From Chimonanthus salicifolius (lineage: Eukaryota; Streptophyta; Magnoliopsida; Laurales; Calycanthaceae): a stretch of DNA of 64,000 nucleotides. How positions within the stretch are numbered: position 1 is the first letter of the stretch; each line of letters opens with the position of its first letter. The translations under genes were made by a program, and so were the position numbers. The stretch is taken from NCBI GenBank assembly GCA_013350335.1, contig CM023540.1, positions 43,755,222-43,819,221 on the forward strand. The letters run 5' to 3'. Below, piece after piece: positions 37,218 through 50,800 of the stretch. The notes beneath the pieces were generated by a model that did not search any database, had not been told where the DNA came from, and saw nothing but the letters and a program-made list of their open reading frames with translations.

Positions 37218-38800
37218 CAATGTTCAAAAACCTTATTAAATCATGTTGTCATTCTATTACAGGAGACCCACTTCTCTCAATCCGTGGAGCTACTTCAACC
37301 TTAGAAAAGATCTTGACAAATTTCACCAAGTTTTGAGAACCCAATCTTTCCAGAAACCTCTTAAGTATAGAAAAGCTCAAGCTGTGTAAAAATTTGTTTC
37401 AAGAAATCGCCTCAAAACCCTAAAGGCACAAGAAATATTATTTTCTCAAGTTACTCGAAAGCTTTCTTTGAGAATTGAGAGACATCATCACTTTACTCAT
37501 ATATATAAAAGCTTTCTTTGTGAAGTATAGACGGAGAGTTCGAGAAATTGTAGTTTAAATGGAAGAAAATAAGAAGTGATCGGTATTTGGTTGTATTCAT
37601 TGTGAATAAGTTCTTGCTCATATCGTAGGCCCCACATTATGAAAATCAGGAACATATTTAAAATTCGAAATATCTATGATATAATCATATGGTAGTGAGA
37701 GATTTCTTGACAAGTGGAGCCTTGGGATTCGTGCATCTTGAGCTTGAGAAAATATTATCAAGGGAAGATGGAGGAAAGTCCTAGAACGGAGTCTTTGAGT
37801 TATTCTCATTTTATTTTAAAAGACCACTTTTTGTAGAATTATCGAAGGTGTTTGGATAATGAGATTTATATATGCTCGAAGATTAATCTGATATTCTAAG
37901 AGAGCTGAACACATTGATTATAAAAAAACCCCTATTCAATCATTGAATAAAGAAGTTGAAGTCTTCAAATTAGACTGCTGACAAAGATCAAGGAAGCAAC
38001 ATATTGGTGCTGGAAAGAAGCAAAAAAGGAGTTCCTTAACCACAGGTAAGTAGTGATGGAAAACAAGAAACTCTTCTGTGTTGGTCAGCCCAAGCAAAAC
38101 TTGCAAATGCTATTAAATGCTCAAAGAAAATTCTCAAGAACCTGTTTTCAAAAAACTATAGCAATCATGTTCAGTTGGGATTCTGAGAACAGAGTGTCTC
38201 ACTGTGGAGAAGAAAAATTGCGGTTTACTCTTGAAATACATACATTTCAGGAAGGATGTGGAGCTATTACATCGTCCAGTGGTTGATAGAGAGGAAGGAT
38301 GATATTGATAGTGTCAAGAGCAAGGAATGTCTATGGCATTCAAGGAGTGATGCAAGAAAATGCTATGGAGGCATAACATTTCTGCCTCAGAAAATTCAAA
38401 CAAGTCAGGTATTTGAATTAGCTGATAATTTGGCCATGGGGTAGAGAGTTGCCCTAGCAGGAGCTCTCATGGTCAACACATTTATTAGAGAATGCCAACC
38501 CTTGGAGGTAGACATGATAGGCCAAGAGCTAGATCAAAATGTAAGAGGTATTGTGTAGGGTCAATCTTCATTGACTTTCTCATTGTGTGTAGGTAAGGAG
38601 AATTGCACATGGTCTAAAGATTACTTAGGTGAACGTTTGAAAACCTTGATCTTAATAAACACACATTTATTAGAGAATGCCGTCACTTTGTAGAGGCGGC
38701 CTCAGGGTTGTTATTAGAGAATAAACAAGTGAGATCTTACTTAAAGGCGGCATGTTATTAGAGAAAATTTTATCTTTTTTAGTTGTAAAAGTCAGAAAAA
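37218..38800. other. Intergenic DNA, weakly coding-like at 38050-38570, nothing identified
   Basis: A 77-codon frame at 38053-38286 and neighbouring short frames have even base composition but no recognised domain. TTTATTAGAGAATGCC recurs near 38480 and 38665. This could be a remnant of a retroelement or gene; I cannot say which. Confidence 0.3.
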
Positions 38801-38808
38801 TCCAAAAG

Positions 38809-39164
38809 TATGGGTGAAACTTGGGTTGGCCTGCATGACCTAACCCAAGAAATCAATGGGTTTGGGTTATGCTTATGTATATCTCGGGTCGGGTCGGATC
38901 GGATTGAGAAAAAATAAACCCTCATGAAATTTGGATCGGATTGGATTGAAAATTTTAAAAGTAACCCGACCAGATCCGACCCGAGCGCACCTAAGTTATA
39001 AAACAACACTCGGGTTAAGTAGAGTCAGAAATTCGGGTCAGGTTGGGTTGAGTAACTCGGGTCAACAATTCAGGTCAGGTCAGGTCGGGTTTCAAAATAT
39101 TTTGACATGAGTTGAGTTGAGTTTGTTGAAACCCAACCGGACCTGTCCCGAGTTTCAAAACCTA
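38809..39164 (-). mobile_element. hAT-type MITE, copy 5
   Basis: Starts TATGGGTGAAACTTGGG and ends CCGAGTTTCAAAACCTA. Flanks TCCAAAAG (38801-38808) and TCCAAAAT (39165-39172) match at 7 of 8. Many GGTCGGGTC and ACCCGAC motifs inside. Confidence 0.85.
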
Positions 39165-39172
39165 TCCAAAAT

Positions 39173-40620
39173 GTAGTGGTTTAAGTAGATGCAAATGGGG
39201 TTAGATAGATGGGCTAATTTCTTGTGTGTCTCCTAGTTAGCAAAATGAGAACACCAGACTTGAGAAAGAACAAATTCTAGATGAACTAGACCCAAAATCT
39301 TGTTCTAATAAGATCAAACCCATATTTTATTGTTGAATCACCAAAACCCTCCTCTTCTTGACTTACTACATATTTTTGCATATAAAAGTTGACAAATTTG
39401 TTCCCATGTAGATCTCGTTGATGCTTTATGCTGTACTGGTTAAAGGATAAGCCACTACATCAAAAATGGAATAGAAGTATGGCATATACTGACAAGAATG
39501 GGACATATGGCCTAGAAAATTTGCCCAAACTCTAAGGCTGCGTTTGGATGAAAGGAAATTTTTTATGGGGATTTCTTTTATGCAGGGATTTCGATGGGTT
39601 CATAAACATTCTTCCCAATGCAGACAGTGTTTAGATAGGTTCCTACAATTAATTCCTCTTAATCAATGCTTCTTGTAGTTGCGATGGACTCGGGAAAATA
39701 AGATGGAGAAATGAATAGACTCGGGTGAGTTTGATGGAAACGAATGAAAGAGAGCATACTGAAACTTGTTCGAAGCAGTCTCCTCCTCTTTACTCGAGTT
39801 TGATTGATAATAATTTTCTGCTTTACTAATTTTTTTATTCTAAATATAAAGAGTCCTCTGCTTAAAATTAAAGAGAGGTTACAACTAATTAAAGAGGGCG
39901 ATTACATAATTTGGAATTCAAATTAGTTCAAACACTAATCAAATTTGCCAACTAATCTCAACTTATCCTAATCTTATCTGCCAACTGTTCACGCGCTTAA
40001 ACAAGCTTGGAACTCAATCTGCCGTGACCTGCTGTTATGGAAGGATCCACTCACTGAGTCCACTGGGAGTCTGCTAAGTCACTAACAAGGCACATAATAG
40101 TAGTGGCCTTATAGGCTTTCTTTAGAAGAACTCTTACGCAACATCCATGATCACTAACTTTGGGTCTTATTTTTAAGGAATTGTTTGTAAAATTAGACCA
40201 AACCGTGTAGTTCGACCTTATCAGACCTGAACTAGTCTCTAAGGTGGTAGTTTTTAATATGTTAGGTTTGTCTAAAAATTGTTATACTTTTATTTATTTT
40301 ATTTTTTATCTTCTTATCTTTTACTAAAAATAATATTTTTTTCATTGTTTGTTATTATAATATCATAGATGCAATATTACTTCAATTTCTCTTATTTAAT
40401 TAATAATTTTTAAACATAACAATGTAAATATCATTATAATATTATGCAATTGTCATGATTAAAAAAATAAAAAAGATATTTTTCAAATACTTGAACTTCA
40501 TTAAATTAAATATAAAAATATTAATTAAAGGTTCGATTTTTTTTTTAAATATTGTCTAGAATTAGAAACGAAAGCTCGTGAAAACAAAAGCATATGCTCG
40601 GTCGAGGATACAATATCACG
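39173..40620. other. Upstream region of the plastid-protein gene
   Basis: No coding frame of note. Contains AT-rich DNA at 40260-40560. No TATA box can be assigned with confidence. The transcription start of the downstream gene probably lies near 40570-40680. Confidence 0.3.
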
Positions 40621-40684
40621 CCTCGTTATCTTGTTGAATGGTTTGCATGCTCTTGCTCCTTACTGTTTTCGCCCGCGCAAGCTC

Positions 40685-43600
40685 ATGGCCTCCGCTATCC
40701 CTCCTTTTCCGACCATCGCCGGGAGTTTCCGTTTCACTTCTGCTCTTCGGGTATGAAATAATTACCTCTCTACCCATCAATCTGTTCTTTTTATCTCTCA
40801 TGCCTCTGTCAATAAAGATTCCAATAAAAAAAAACTGGGGAAGATGTGACGCAGGTGGGCCAAATCTTAACTGGCCTCACATTATTTGATTTAAACCGTT
40901 GGATCGAAGCATCCATCTGAGGGTGGTGAGTGGTCTGATTACTGCCCAGATCGGTGGGATCTCCACCGTCGGATTGAAATCATCTCAGTTTTTATCTTGG
41001 TGGAAGGGGGCTATACAGTGCAGATTTTTCTTGCTTGCATTGGAACTCGGAAACGACCACATCACTGCTGTAGATTGCAATGTATTGAGGCACTGATGAA
41101 TTTTATGTATTTCAAGTATAGTTTAGTTGGTCTAAAGCTTTTAGGATTAGACTACTGATACACAAGGCTTGCTTGTGGGTAGTTTCGTGTATCCGTGGAG
41201 GTGGGGATACCCATGTTATAAAAAAATTATAAGATTTGAAACATTAGATTTTTTTTTTCTTTTAATTCAGAGATCAAGGGTTCCAAGAACTAATGTTGGA
41301 AGTGTGGGGGCGAAGAAGCTTGAAGCATTTCTTTTCAACTCTTCATCAAAATGGGAAAGGAGGTGTGTACTACTCTTTAACACTTCTTATTTTTAAAAAC
41401 TTTGTTCACGTCACATCATACTTGAATGCATTGCCTCCATTGGATGTGTGGACAAATGGCTTTACCGCTTGAAAATTGTGTTCTAATATATTCATGTCAT
41501 TTGTTGTCTTAACATCGCAATAAGACAGCAACAACAACGGCGACCCTTTATTTGAATAATGTGAAATATTTTATTTGAATGTGGCATGTGTTCTGCTAGG
41601 AGACCCCACTATTTTGGAGGAAAGATTGTGAAACATCCAAAAAGAAAAGGAAAGCTAAATGTTGTTGCTAGTCATTCAGGACAGATGCATGGAAATCAAT
41701 TGTTGAATGGCCGTCAGTTTTGATGCATTTAATAGGATTGCTATCAGTGACTTTTAGCCCAAAATTTTCTCTTTTGGCACTCCACAATCTTAGCCTTTAT
41801 TATGGTGTGGTCCACTACTCCACAATGTTAAATTGCACGAGGATAATCTGTAATATTCTAATACACAACATGCAAATAAAATGCTGTATGTTCAACTAGT
41901 TTAAGAGTGCTACCTTAGCATGGTCTACTTTATGCTATTTGTCAAATGGGATCCATGTTAAAATCACTAGTTGTCTTGATGTTTTAGGAGTTATTGGTGT
42001 TGTTTTATTTTTGAGTTGGATTTGGGAGGGAGGGAGGGAATGGTAAGGGTAAGATTTGGGCAGAACTTGAATTGATAAAAACCATTTGATCGAACTCGTT
42101 ATACCACTTGATTCTTTTATACCATCAATAAAGAAGAAAATTTAAGCTTTGTCATTTGTACTGCCTGTTGACAGCAACAATTGCGAAAGTCAGCCCCCAG
42201 CTTCAAATTTGAATGGGTGAGTTGATGGTTTGTCCTCATATCTATTAGACTTATGGGCACTCTCATCATTTCATCTATCTTACACTAGAGCCCACAACTG
42301 AAGGATTAGATAGGGGGAATGCTTTTATTCCTGGTGGAGCAATCATTTGAATGGTTGAGAGCAATCAAATGTGGGAGCAGGGCATGATCATTTCTTATCA
42401 ACGAATGCTTTAAGTGATGGGAATATGGTAAATGTCATATTGTTGAAAGAGTAGTGCTACATGGATTGGGCAAGGTTTTAAATATCAGACTCAGTAGAGA
42501 CCATGTCCAAGTCCGAATTGGCCGAGTTCGACTTATAATCAGGTGAAAATAATAGGACTGGGCCAAGTCATAATAGGAATTAGCTGTATCGAGAGGGATC
42601 AAGTCCCTTGTCCAATTTTTAAAACGATGGGATTGAGACACTTATTTTCGTGAGAGAGGTTGGCGACTGGATCCAACATTTTGGGTGGGAGGCGTATAGG
42701 ATAACTTAAATAAGAGGATTCAAGGGAAACTCCCCCATTCAATCATTACACTTTGCAAGATGTGTCGTGAAAAATCAAAAGCTTATAACAGCCATATTTT
42801 AATATCTGTCTTTTAAAAAAAACATATTTTAAGATCTAAAATCACAAGGTTAAAATGGTTAGATGGGGAGTAAAATTTTATCTACTTGTCCTTGTCACCT
42901 TTAAATATCTTATCCATAGGTGTTTATCACATAATCTTAAAACATTAATGGGAAGTCTCCTTAAAGTCATCCTCCATGGATTTTTTGTTGTTGAAAATTT
43001 GTCCCCCATTATCAGTGTTGAAATAATAGTTGTAATCTAAGGATTGATATCAAATTATTATAGTTTTGCACTTGAAGGGAGACATATTGATATAAGGAAT
43101 TTCCCTTTTAAGGTCAATTTTCTGACTTTGCATATAACTTTTTTTATTGAAGACGGTGAACTTTACTAGTTTAATATCCTGTCATTGTTGAAAGTAGAAA
43201 AGACTTGACTCAACTTGGATAAGTCATGCTAAACTATGCCAAGTTACTCGACTCAATGGGAATTTGAGCTGAGTTTCAGGTTTTAATGTAATGGGACTCG
43301 CAGAGTAAAAGGAGGAGGACATTTCTTCTTCTTCTTCTTCACTGCAATTGGGAGAGGAAACTATCTCATTGTGCTTAATTATTTGGAGAATATTAAGTGC
43401 TTTATGTACTGCGTTTATTACTTGTGTGTTAGTACTTGAAGTCTGGTCTCTTGGGTTCATTTACCCAGGATTAGTTTTAACCTGTCTTTTTTTCCTTTTG
43501 AGAAATGGCTTTGTGCCACTTTTGATTTAGGTAGAAAAGCCCTTTTCTTGTCACATGCTGAGTAGGAGTTCAACCTCCGAAGTTGTTCTTCTCAAATTCA

Positions 43601-46600
43601 TAAGCCTATTGCAATCATGGCCTTCCCATGCATTTGGGGTAAATCCAACAGTTTAGAAAGGCAGCTGCTGCAGGCATACCTTAAACGTTAGATTTTTATC
43701 AGACAGCTAAATTCTAGGGCAAGGGTAGTACTTTAGCAAAGTGTTTTTTTTTTTTGGAGAAATAAGCAAACTTTTATTTTTTATTTAGTTATTTTAACAT
43801 GGAACTGTGTATAGATATGTCTTTAAGGCTTTCTACCTCGACTAACGTTGTTCTATGAACTTTAGTGGATTTGCAGCTGTTGTTGCTTAGAGGATTTTGT
43901 TTTTTTCCTTTTATAGTGTTTCCATAGTCTTGCTTCTTCTAATGATGGTTTCTTTTAAACATAATAATAGAACTTTAGTGTCTAAATGATGCTCTTGATC
44001 ATCTAGGATGGACAAAAGTAATGAATGATATGGGAAAGGATGCATCACAAAAGTAAGGGCATTTGGGATTTTTTTTTTGTTTTGTTTAAAAGGTAACAAG
44101 ATTTTGTTAAAGAAAAAAGATGGTACATAAATAATAGGCTGAAGCATCCAAGATGGCACAACACAACCCACAACAAACAAACATGGTAATAATATAAAAG
44201 AATAAAGAAATTCAATCCAAAAAGAAAGTATCATGCTTTGCTAGGAGGTCTGTGACCCTGTTTACCAACCATCGAATGTGGAACATCCACCTCTTTCTAC
44301 AAACTCTCTACCTCTCTAAACAAAGGCACTAGCTTCCAAGGAGGTTTCTTCTTCCCTTGAACCAAATGGATTTTTATTTTTTGCTGTATCCCCCTCAACT
44401 ATAAACTGAAAGATTTTCAGAGCCTCCCTTTATAGCCCAGAGCTCTTCCTTGTTCTAATTAATTTTTTTATAAATCCTAAGAAAGAAGCGAGCATCAATC
44501 CTTAAAAGTCATGAAGTATTCTACCTATCCTTGTGAGTTCCATATTTCCCCTTGTTGCCCCATTAAATTGAATTCCACCATCCTTGGATTACCCCGCACC
44601 CCACCCTTTTCTACTTGATCTTTCCTAGTTTGATCTTTTAGCCCTAACTTCCAACCCCTGTCAATGCCTGCACAGAATAAGCCAAAGAATTCTTTCCTAT
44701 TCTTGACCAATTCAATGAGCCTCTACTTAACTTATTGAAAAGATTCCTATGTCCACAAGTCTTTGCCTTCAAAAACCCTACATGGTTATGCCACTGAAGG
44801 GGAAAATATAGTTCTTTATGAATGCTTTATCACCATAAAGATCAAGTTTGAGTTTTCTTTTCAAGAGAGAAAATAGTCTCAGGATCTTGGTGGGTAGGGG
44901 AGATAGGACTTTCTTTTGGATTGACCTGTGGGTGGGGGATCGCCCCCTGAAAGATGTCTACCCAAGGCTGTTCAGGGCTGCAGGGAAAGACAAGCAAGAG
45001 TTCTTGACTATTATAAAGTAAAAGGGGGGTAGTTATATGAGAGATTCCTTTCCGGAGACCGCTGAGAGATTTTGAAAAGACTAGTTTTGAATAGTTAAAG
45101 ACCATGCTAGAAGAATTCCCAACAGCGACCGAGGAGGATGACGAGAGTATTTGGACGGGTGTTGCTTTAGGGGAATTCTTAGTGAAAGATGTGGTGAAGG
45201 TACTCTTGACCCCAGTACTCAAAGTACCCCACTGGGTAATGCGTGGAAAAGACTTGCTCGCTTGAGAGTTCGAACCTTTGTTTAGTGTGCTTTAAAAGGA
45301 AAAGTTCTTTCTAGAATGGAGCTTCTAAGGAAAGGAGCACTAATATCAGGGGAAGATCTTAATTGTGTCGTGCGGGAGTAGGGATGAGAATGTGAATCAC
45401 TTATTTGCATCTTGTGAGGCAGCGAGTCTTGTGTGGAATTATTTTTCGAACTTAATGGGGGTATCCTGGGTTTTTTATAGATCGGGTGACGAAGTGGTGA
45501 GTAGTTGAGTAGTTGGTCATTGCTGAGACTTGGATCAAAACTAAAGAAGGTATGGTATACTGTTCCCAAGGTGGTGTTATGGACTTATGGTCTATTTGGA
45601 AGGTGAGGAATACCAGGATCGTTGAAAACAAATCGATGGAGGAGAGAGAGGTTATTAGGAGTGCAAAATGGAGACTATGCACGTGGCTTTCGATGTGCAA
45701 GGATTTTAAAGGGTATAGTATGTCGGTCTTTATGTCATCGTGGGAGGGGTGTATTGGTAGAGTGCCGAGAATCAACAATGCTCCGAAACCGTAGTCTCCA
45801 TCAGTTCAGGGAGTTCATAAGTTTAATGTTGATGGAGCTGCTTTAGGCAAACCAGGGCCAGCAGGTATAGGTGGTTTTTATATGACTCCAGTGGTGGGTC
45901 ACTTATGATTTTCTCGGAGTCAGTAGGGTGTAGAGACTCTAATGAGGTTGAACTCCTTGTGATTAGAAGAACCTTGATGTTATGGAGTTCGTTTGGGCAA
46001 GGGAAGCCAGTTATTGAAGGGGACTTGATGAATGTGATCAAATGGGCTAAGGGGAAAAAGAGACCTCCATGGAAATTGGTGACAGTAGTTCGGGATATTA
46101 GGAAGTTTTGTGCGTATAAGGAGGTTTTCTTTACACAAGTTAGATGGCCAGCCAACGGGGTGGTAGACTTATTTGTGAAGGCTGGAGTAAGATCTGTGCT
46201 CAATGGGTTGTATAATTTGTAACTTCTAGTTAGGGGGTTCGGGTGGAATTTGGGTACTCCTTGGGGTTTCGTGAGATACAGGTTTTGTATTATATCTGGG
46301 TTGGCTTTTTCCTTCTTTTTATTTTCCTTCTCTGTCTTGGGTCCATGCCTCTTTGACCTGATTTGTACTTTTTCTCATTAATATAATTTTGGTTACTGCT
46401 CAATTTTTTTTTTCTTCTTTTCAAGAGAATGAGGAGTACGATTGTTCTACTTAGGGACAAATCCTTCTCCATGTGGTGATAGTCTTGAGACACACTTTTG
46501 TAAAATAACTTGACAAGTTTTGACTGGTTCCATGGTTTTAAACAATTGTTGTCACCATTGCTTAATAGTTTCATTGACACTAAAATGATTCTATGGTGGA

Positions 46601-47782
46601 ATTGGTGGTCCCCAAATTTTTTTAACAGTTAACTCTCTATTGGTGTTACAATAACAATCTAATTGTGTATAGAAAAATTTGGGGAAAGTAATAAGAAAGT
46701 TAACCATAGATAGAATTATGGAGTGCAATTTCAATGGATTTAGCACAGGGACAGGTTGGTCAAAACTGAAAATAAATTAGTGCCACTGTGTCATAAATTA
46801 TGATATCTGGGTGTAGTAAAACAGAGGATTAGAGTTGAATATTCCAAACAGTGTTGGTGCAGGGTAGGCAAAGTGGGTGTGGTCTGACCAGCCGTGCCAC
46901 TTTGAAAGGGTGTTTTTATAAGATGTCAGTTAAGCATGTTGTTGTTATGCGAAGCTGAAGGTTTGCACAGCAAACAACAACCAGACGATAAAGTACACAT
47001 GGCTTAGTGATTGAGATTTGTATGTTAACGTTGACATATGGACTAACAAAATATTGATAATGTTAGAAATAGCTGCATTAGTGATTAGAAGAAACCTATA
47101 GTTGGCTCTGTTAAATGAGAAAATCAACTAGTTCAGTTTGAGATGGTTTGAGTGCTTGCATAGGAGGGAAGTATCCCCACTGTAAACAATTGAAGGATAT
47201 CAAATTCAAGGAACTAGATGAAGGAGGAGACCAATGATGACTTGGGATGTTTGGACAAATGAACTAAGTTGTGTGTGTATGGATGCAAGTGTCGGAATTT
47301 GACATGGGTGTGAGTGTCGGAGTTTCACATGGGAGCAAGGTGTTGGGCTCGACAAATCAAAGAAAATGGGATTCAGGGATTCAACATCATATTTAAATAA
47401 TTTAAATCTAGTTTTATTTTAATAAAAATAAGGTGCAAAGATAACATTGCTCAAAAATAATATGCTAATTTTTTTTTTTTGAAAAATAACTTCATTAATC
47501 AAGAAAAAGAAGGGAAGATCAACAAAAGGGAGAAAGCACAAAAAGCAAGTAACCCAGAAAAAAGCAAACAAGAGGAAACACCTTCAAAATTTACATCAAA
47601 TTATTCACAATCTCAGAAGATAAAGTAATATCCTAACGAGCTAATTCATCAGCCTTTGAATTAGCAGAGCGAGGGGTCCAAGCTAAGAAGCACCGATACA
47701 GGTACGCGTATCGGATACGACACGGGGATACAACAAATTTTGAAAAGCTAGGACACAGGTGTGGCGGGATACGCCGAATTAA

Positions 47783-47844
<62 letters not shown>

Positions 47845-50800
47845 ACAAAATAAATTCAAACATTTACAAAAAAATCATAAATTCTAAAGTAAAAAAGGCA
47901 ATTAATTAACTAAAGCAACAAAAATATATTATGTTAGCATGATTGCTAAATATCCATTTTAAATAAGACATTGATCTTGGGAGGATAAGAACATCTGAAA
48001 AAATTGATAATTGTTCATGTAGTACATGTCTAAGCTCTCCCCACTTACTTTAGATCAAAGGCAGGAAATATTGTCCCAACCTTAGAGTCGTTGCTAATCT
48101 CTTTTAATTAGGCTTGTCTCAAGGAAGTTGCATATAAAAATATGCCCCCTTTAATTGCCTTATTTGTTGGCAAGAAACATCTCAGGGGGAGGATTTAAGG
48201 CTCAAACTAAAAGAAGCTCCAAGAATAAGCACACCTATGAGAGACATGGGGCTTTTAAATACTAATTACCAAAATAAGTAAGGCCTACTTTAATGAAGGC
48301 CCTCAACCACTAAACAGATTTAAACAATAACAAGAAGAAAAATAAAAGTTAATGCAAATTCAAGGAAATGGCCTCCATCCAAGATTCAAAGAAGCTTTCG
48401 AGAAGAGACGAAGGAGAGAAGAAGAAAAGACGAAAAACAGGAAAACGAAGAAGAAGAGAAGATGAAAAACAGGGGAAGACGAAGAAGAAGAAGATGAAGG
48501 AGAGAAGAAGAGAAGAAGAAGAAGAGAGAAGAGAAGAAGAGAAAAACAGATGAAGAAGAGAAAAACGAAAAACAGGAAGAAGAAGAAGAAATGCATGCCT
48601 AGCAGCTGGAGAAGAAGACGAAGAAGAGTCGCAGGCACGAGCAGAGAGCTAGAGTAGAGAGCTTAGGGTTTTGAATGGGTGAAATCGAAATGGGGATAGG
48701 AATTTTTTTTCCCTTTTCTCCCTGTGTTGCTGTATCCCGTGCAGTGTCCCGCCTCCCTTGTCCCGTTGTGTCCTGCCATGTACCTCCATGTTTGCTGCCT
48801 GTATCCATATTTAAAAAATATTTTATTTAATTGAATACGTATCCGAGCCGTATCCGGCCGTATCCATTCCGACACGGATACTAAAATGGTTTCGGAGTAT
48901 CCGTGCTTCATAGGGTCCAAGACACCATGGAATGGTAAATTCTATCAATTTTATCTAGATAACACCAAGGACAAATAGCCCCTGCAGCCCAACTGACAAC
49001 GATCTTTGAATCACCTTGTAAGATACTCCCAACAACACCTAACTCTTCCAATGCCAACACCCCTCTCCACAAAGCATATAACTCCGCATCCAACACAGAA
49101 CCATTGGGAAGAGGACCTGCAAAAGATAGCAAAGTGCCAGCAACACCATTTCGAATAATTCCTCTATAGCTTGCTAAACCAACCTCTTGTATACAACTTC
49201 CATCAAAATTAAATTTAAAAAGACCCGCCGTGGGAGGAGACTAAGCCACTGACTTGACTGGGGCTGAATGAGGCAAGAATGATCCACTGAGTTCCAAGCT
49301 AGACAGATATTTGATATCGCAACTTCTCGGAATTTTTCAGAACCCACCATCCACCAAGCCACGCTGCTCTTAATAACTTTAACAAGGTGCGTAACAGAGG
49401 ACTCTTTCCTTTTAAAATTCTTGGAGTCCAGCCAAGCAAACCACACAATACTCAGAATAGTGGCCGTCCAAAGAGATTTTCTAAAAGAACTACCATAAAA
49501 AACAACTTATTCATTAAATAAATTTAACCACGACTTCAGCAAACAAAAATCCAACCCTAACAGCAGGAAAAAGAAACACCAAATTTGATATGCAAACTAC
49601 AATGCACCAGAAGATGATTGACAAACTTCTCACCAGCCAAACACATAGGGCAAGCATTAACAATGAGGATATGGTGCACCCACAAGTTATCTAAAATTAA
49701 AATTTTCTCTAGACCAGCCAACCATCCAAACACCTTCACTTTGAAAGGGCCAACTTCATTTCAAATTTTCAAGTTCACCCTAGGAACTTCCCCAGCAAGA
49801 ATCAACTTATTACAAAAGGATTTAATTGTAAAAATCTTATGAGAATGGTACCCAAATGCACCAATCTTCACCTCTCCCCAAATTATAAACTCTACTCAAC
49901 TGAGCCATTAACGACATTCAATCCTCCAACATCCAGTCCTTCAACTACCGTCTAAACTGTGGATACCAAACAATCGTACCATCTAAATCTCTAAACACAC
50001 CCTAACCTTAGCATCTTTATCCATAGTTAAGGAAAAAAGAACGGGAAAGGTGGAGGCCAAAAAAGCATCTCCCACCCATCTATCCTTCCAAAAAAGAATA
50101 TACTCCCCAAAATAAGCTCGATACCTGATATATGAGTTGAAAAGCATAGAGATAGATTCAACCCCTTTCCAAAAGCCAGAGACCCTTCTACCATCAACAA
50201 TGACTTGCCATCCCAAGCTATTTAACCTATACTTATGTTGAAGAATGCTTTTCCATAGACCAATTGACGACTCCCCCAATCTCCATAGCCACTTCTCCAA
50301 GAGAGCAATTTTGAACAACCGAATAGGCCGAACTCTCAATCTCCCTTCCTTCACAGACTTACAAACCTGAAGAACTTTCTCTTTTCTTTATCATCATTCC
50401 ACTAAAAAAAAAAATACTGAATACGCTCCATCTTATTTATCACAACAGTCGGGCACTTAAAGACACTCAGAAAGTATATAGGGAGACTAGAAAGAAAATA
50501 TTTAATTAAAACAATTCTATCCCCTATCGATAGATACCTTCCCTTCCAACAAGATAACCTTTTCTCCATTTTCTCTACCACATGATCCCAACATCATATT
50601 AGTAATATGCTAATTTTGCCCTGAACTTTTGATTGACAAACATTTCCATATTTTATTTAGTTGTCAAGAGGAGAAAGGTGTGGTTACATTTAGTCATCTT
50701 GGAAAACAATGTCACAAGTACTATAAGAGTCCATGAAAAATGTATAAAGAATAAAAAATGGGTGTGATGAGAGAAGGCCAACATTTCTCTGCAATGTATG

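Larger units (their letters stand above)
47473..50602 (-). mobile_element. 5'-truncated L1-type LINE with 15-bp TSD, minus strand
   Basis: Flanks TAATATGCTAATTTT (47458-47472 and 50603-50617) are identical. The adjoining T-run is the A tail on the minus strand. From right to left the minus strand reads LSCWKGRYLSIGDRIVLIK (end of reverse transcriptase, about 50540), LLEKWLWRLGESS (50300), CPMCLAGEKFVNHLLVHC (zinc-finger-like, 49650) and FNFDGSCIQEVG to LDAELYALWRG, ILQGDSKIVV and TPRSANSKADELAR (RNase H, 49200-47640). The catalytic core of the reverse transcriptase is missing by 5' truncation. It is interrupted by the element at 47683-48912. Confidence 0.9.

Noticed and set aside
48360..48638. 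92-codon minus-strand Phe/Leu/Ser-rich frame
   Set aside because: It is the complement of a GAAGAA purine tract inside the Mutator-like element, not a membrane protein.
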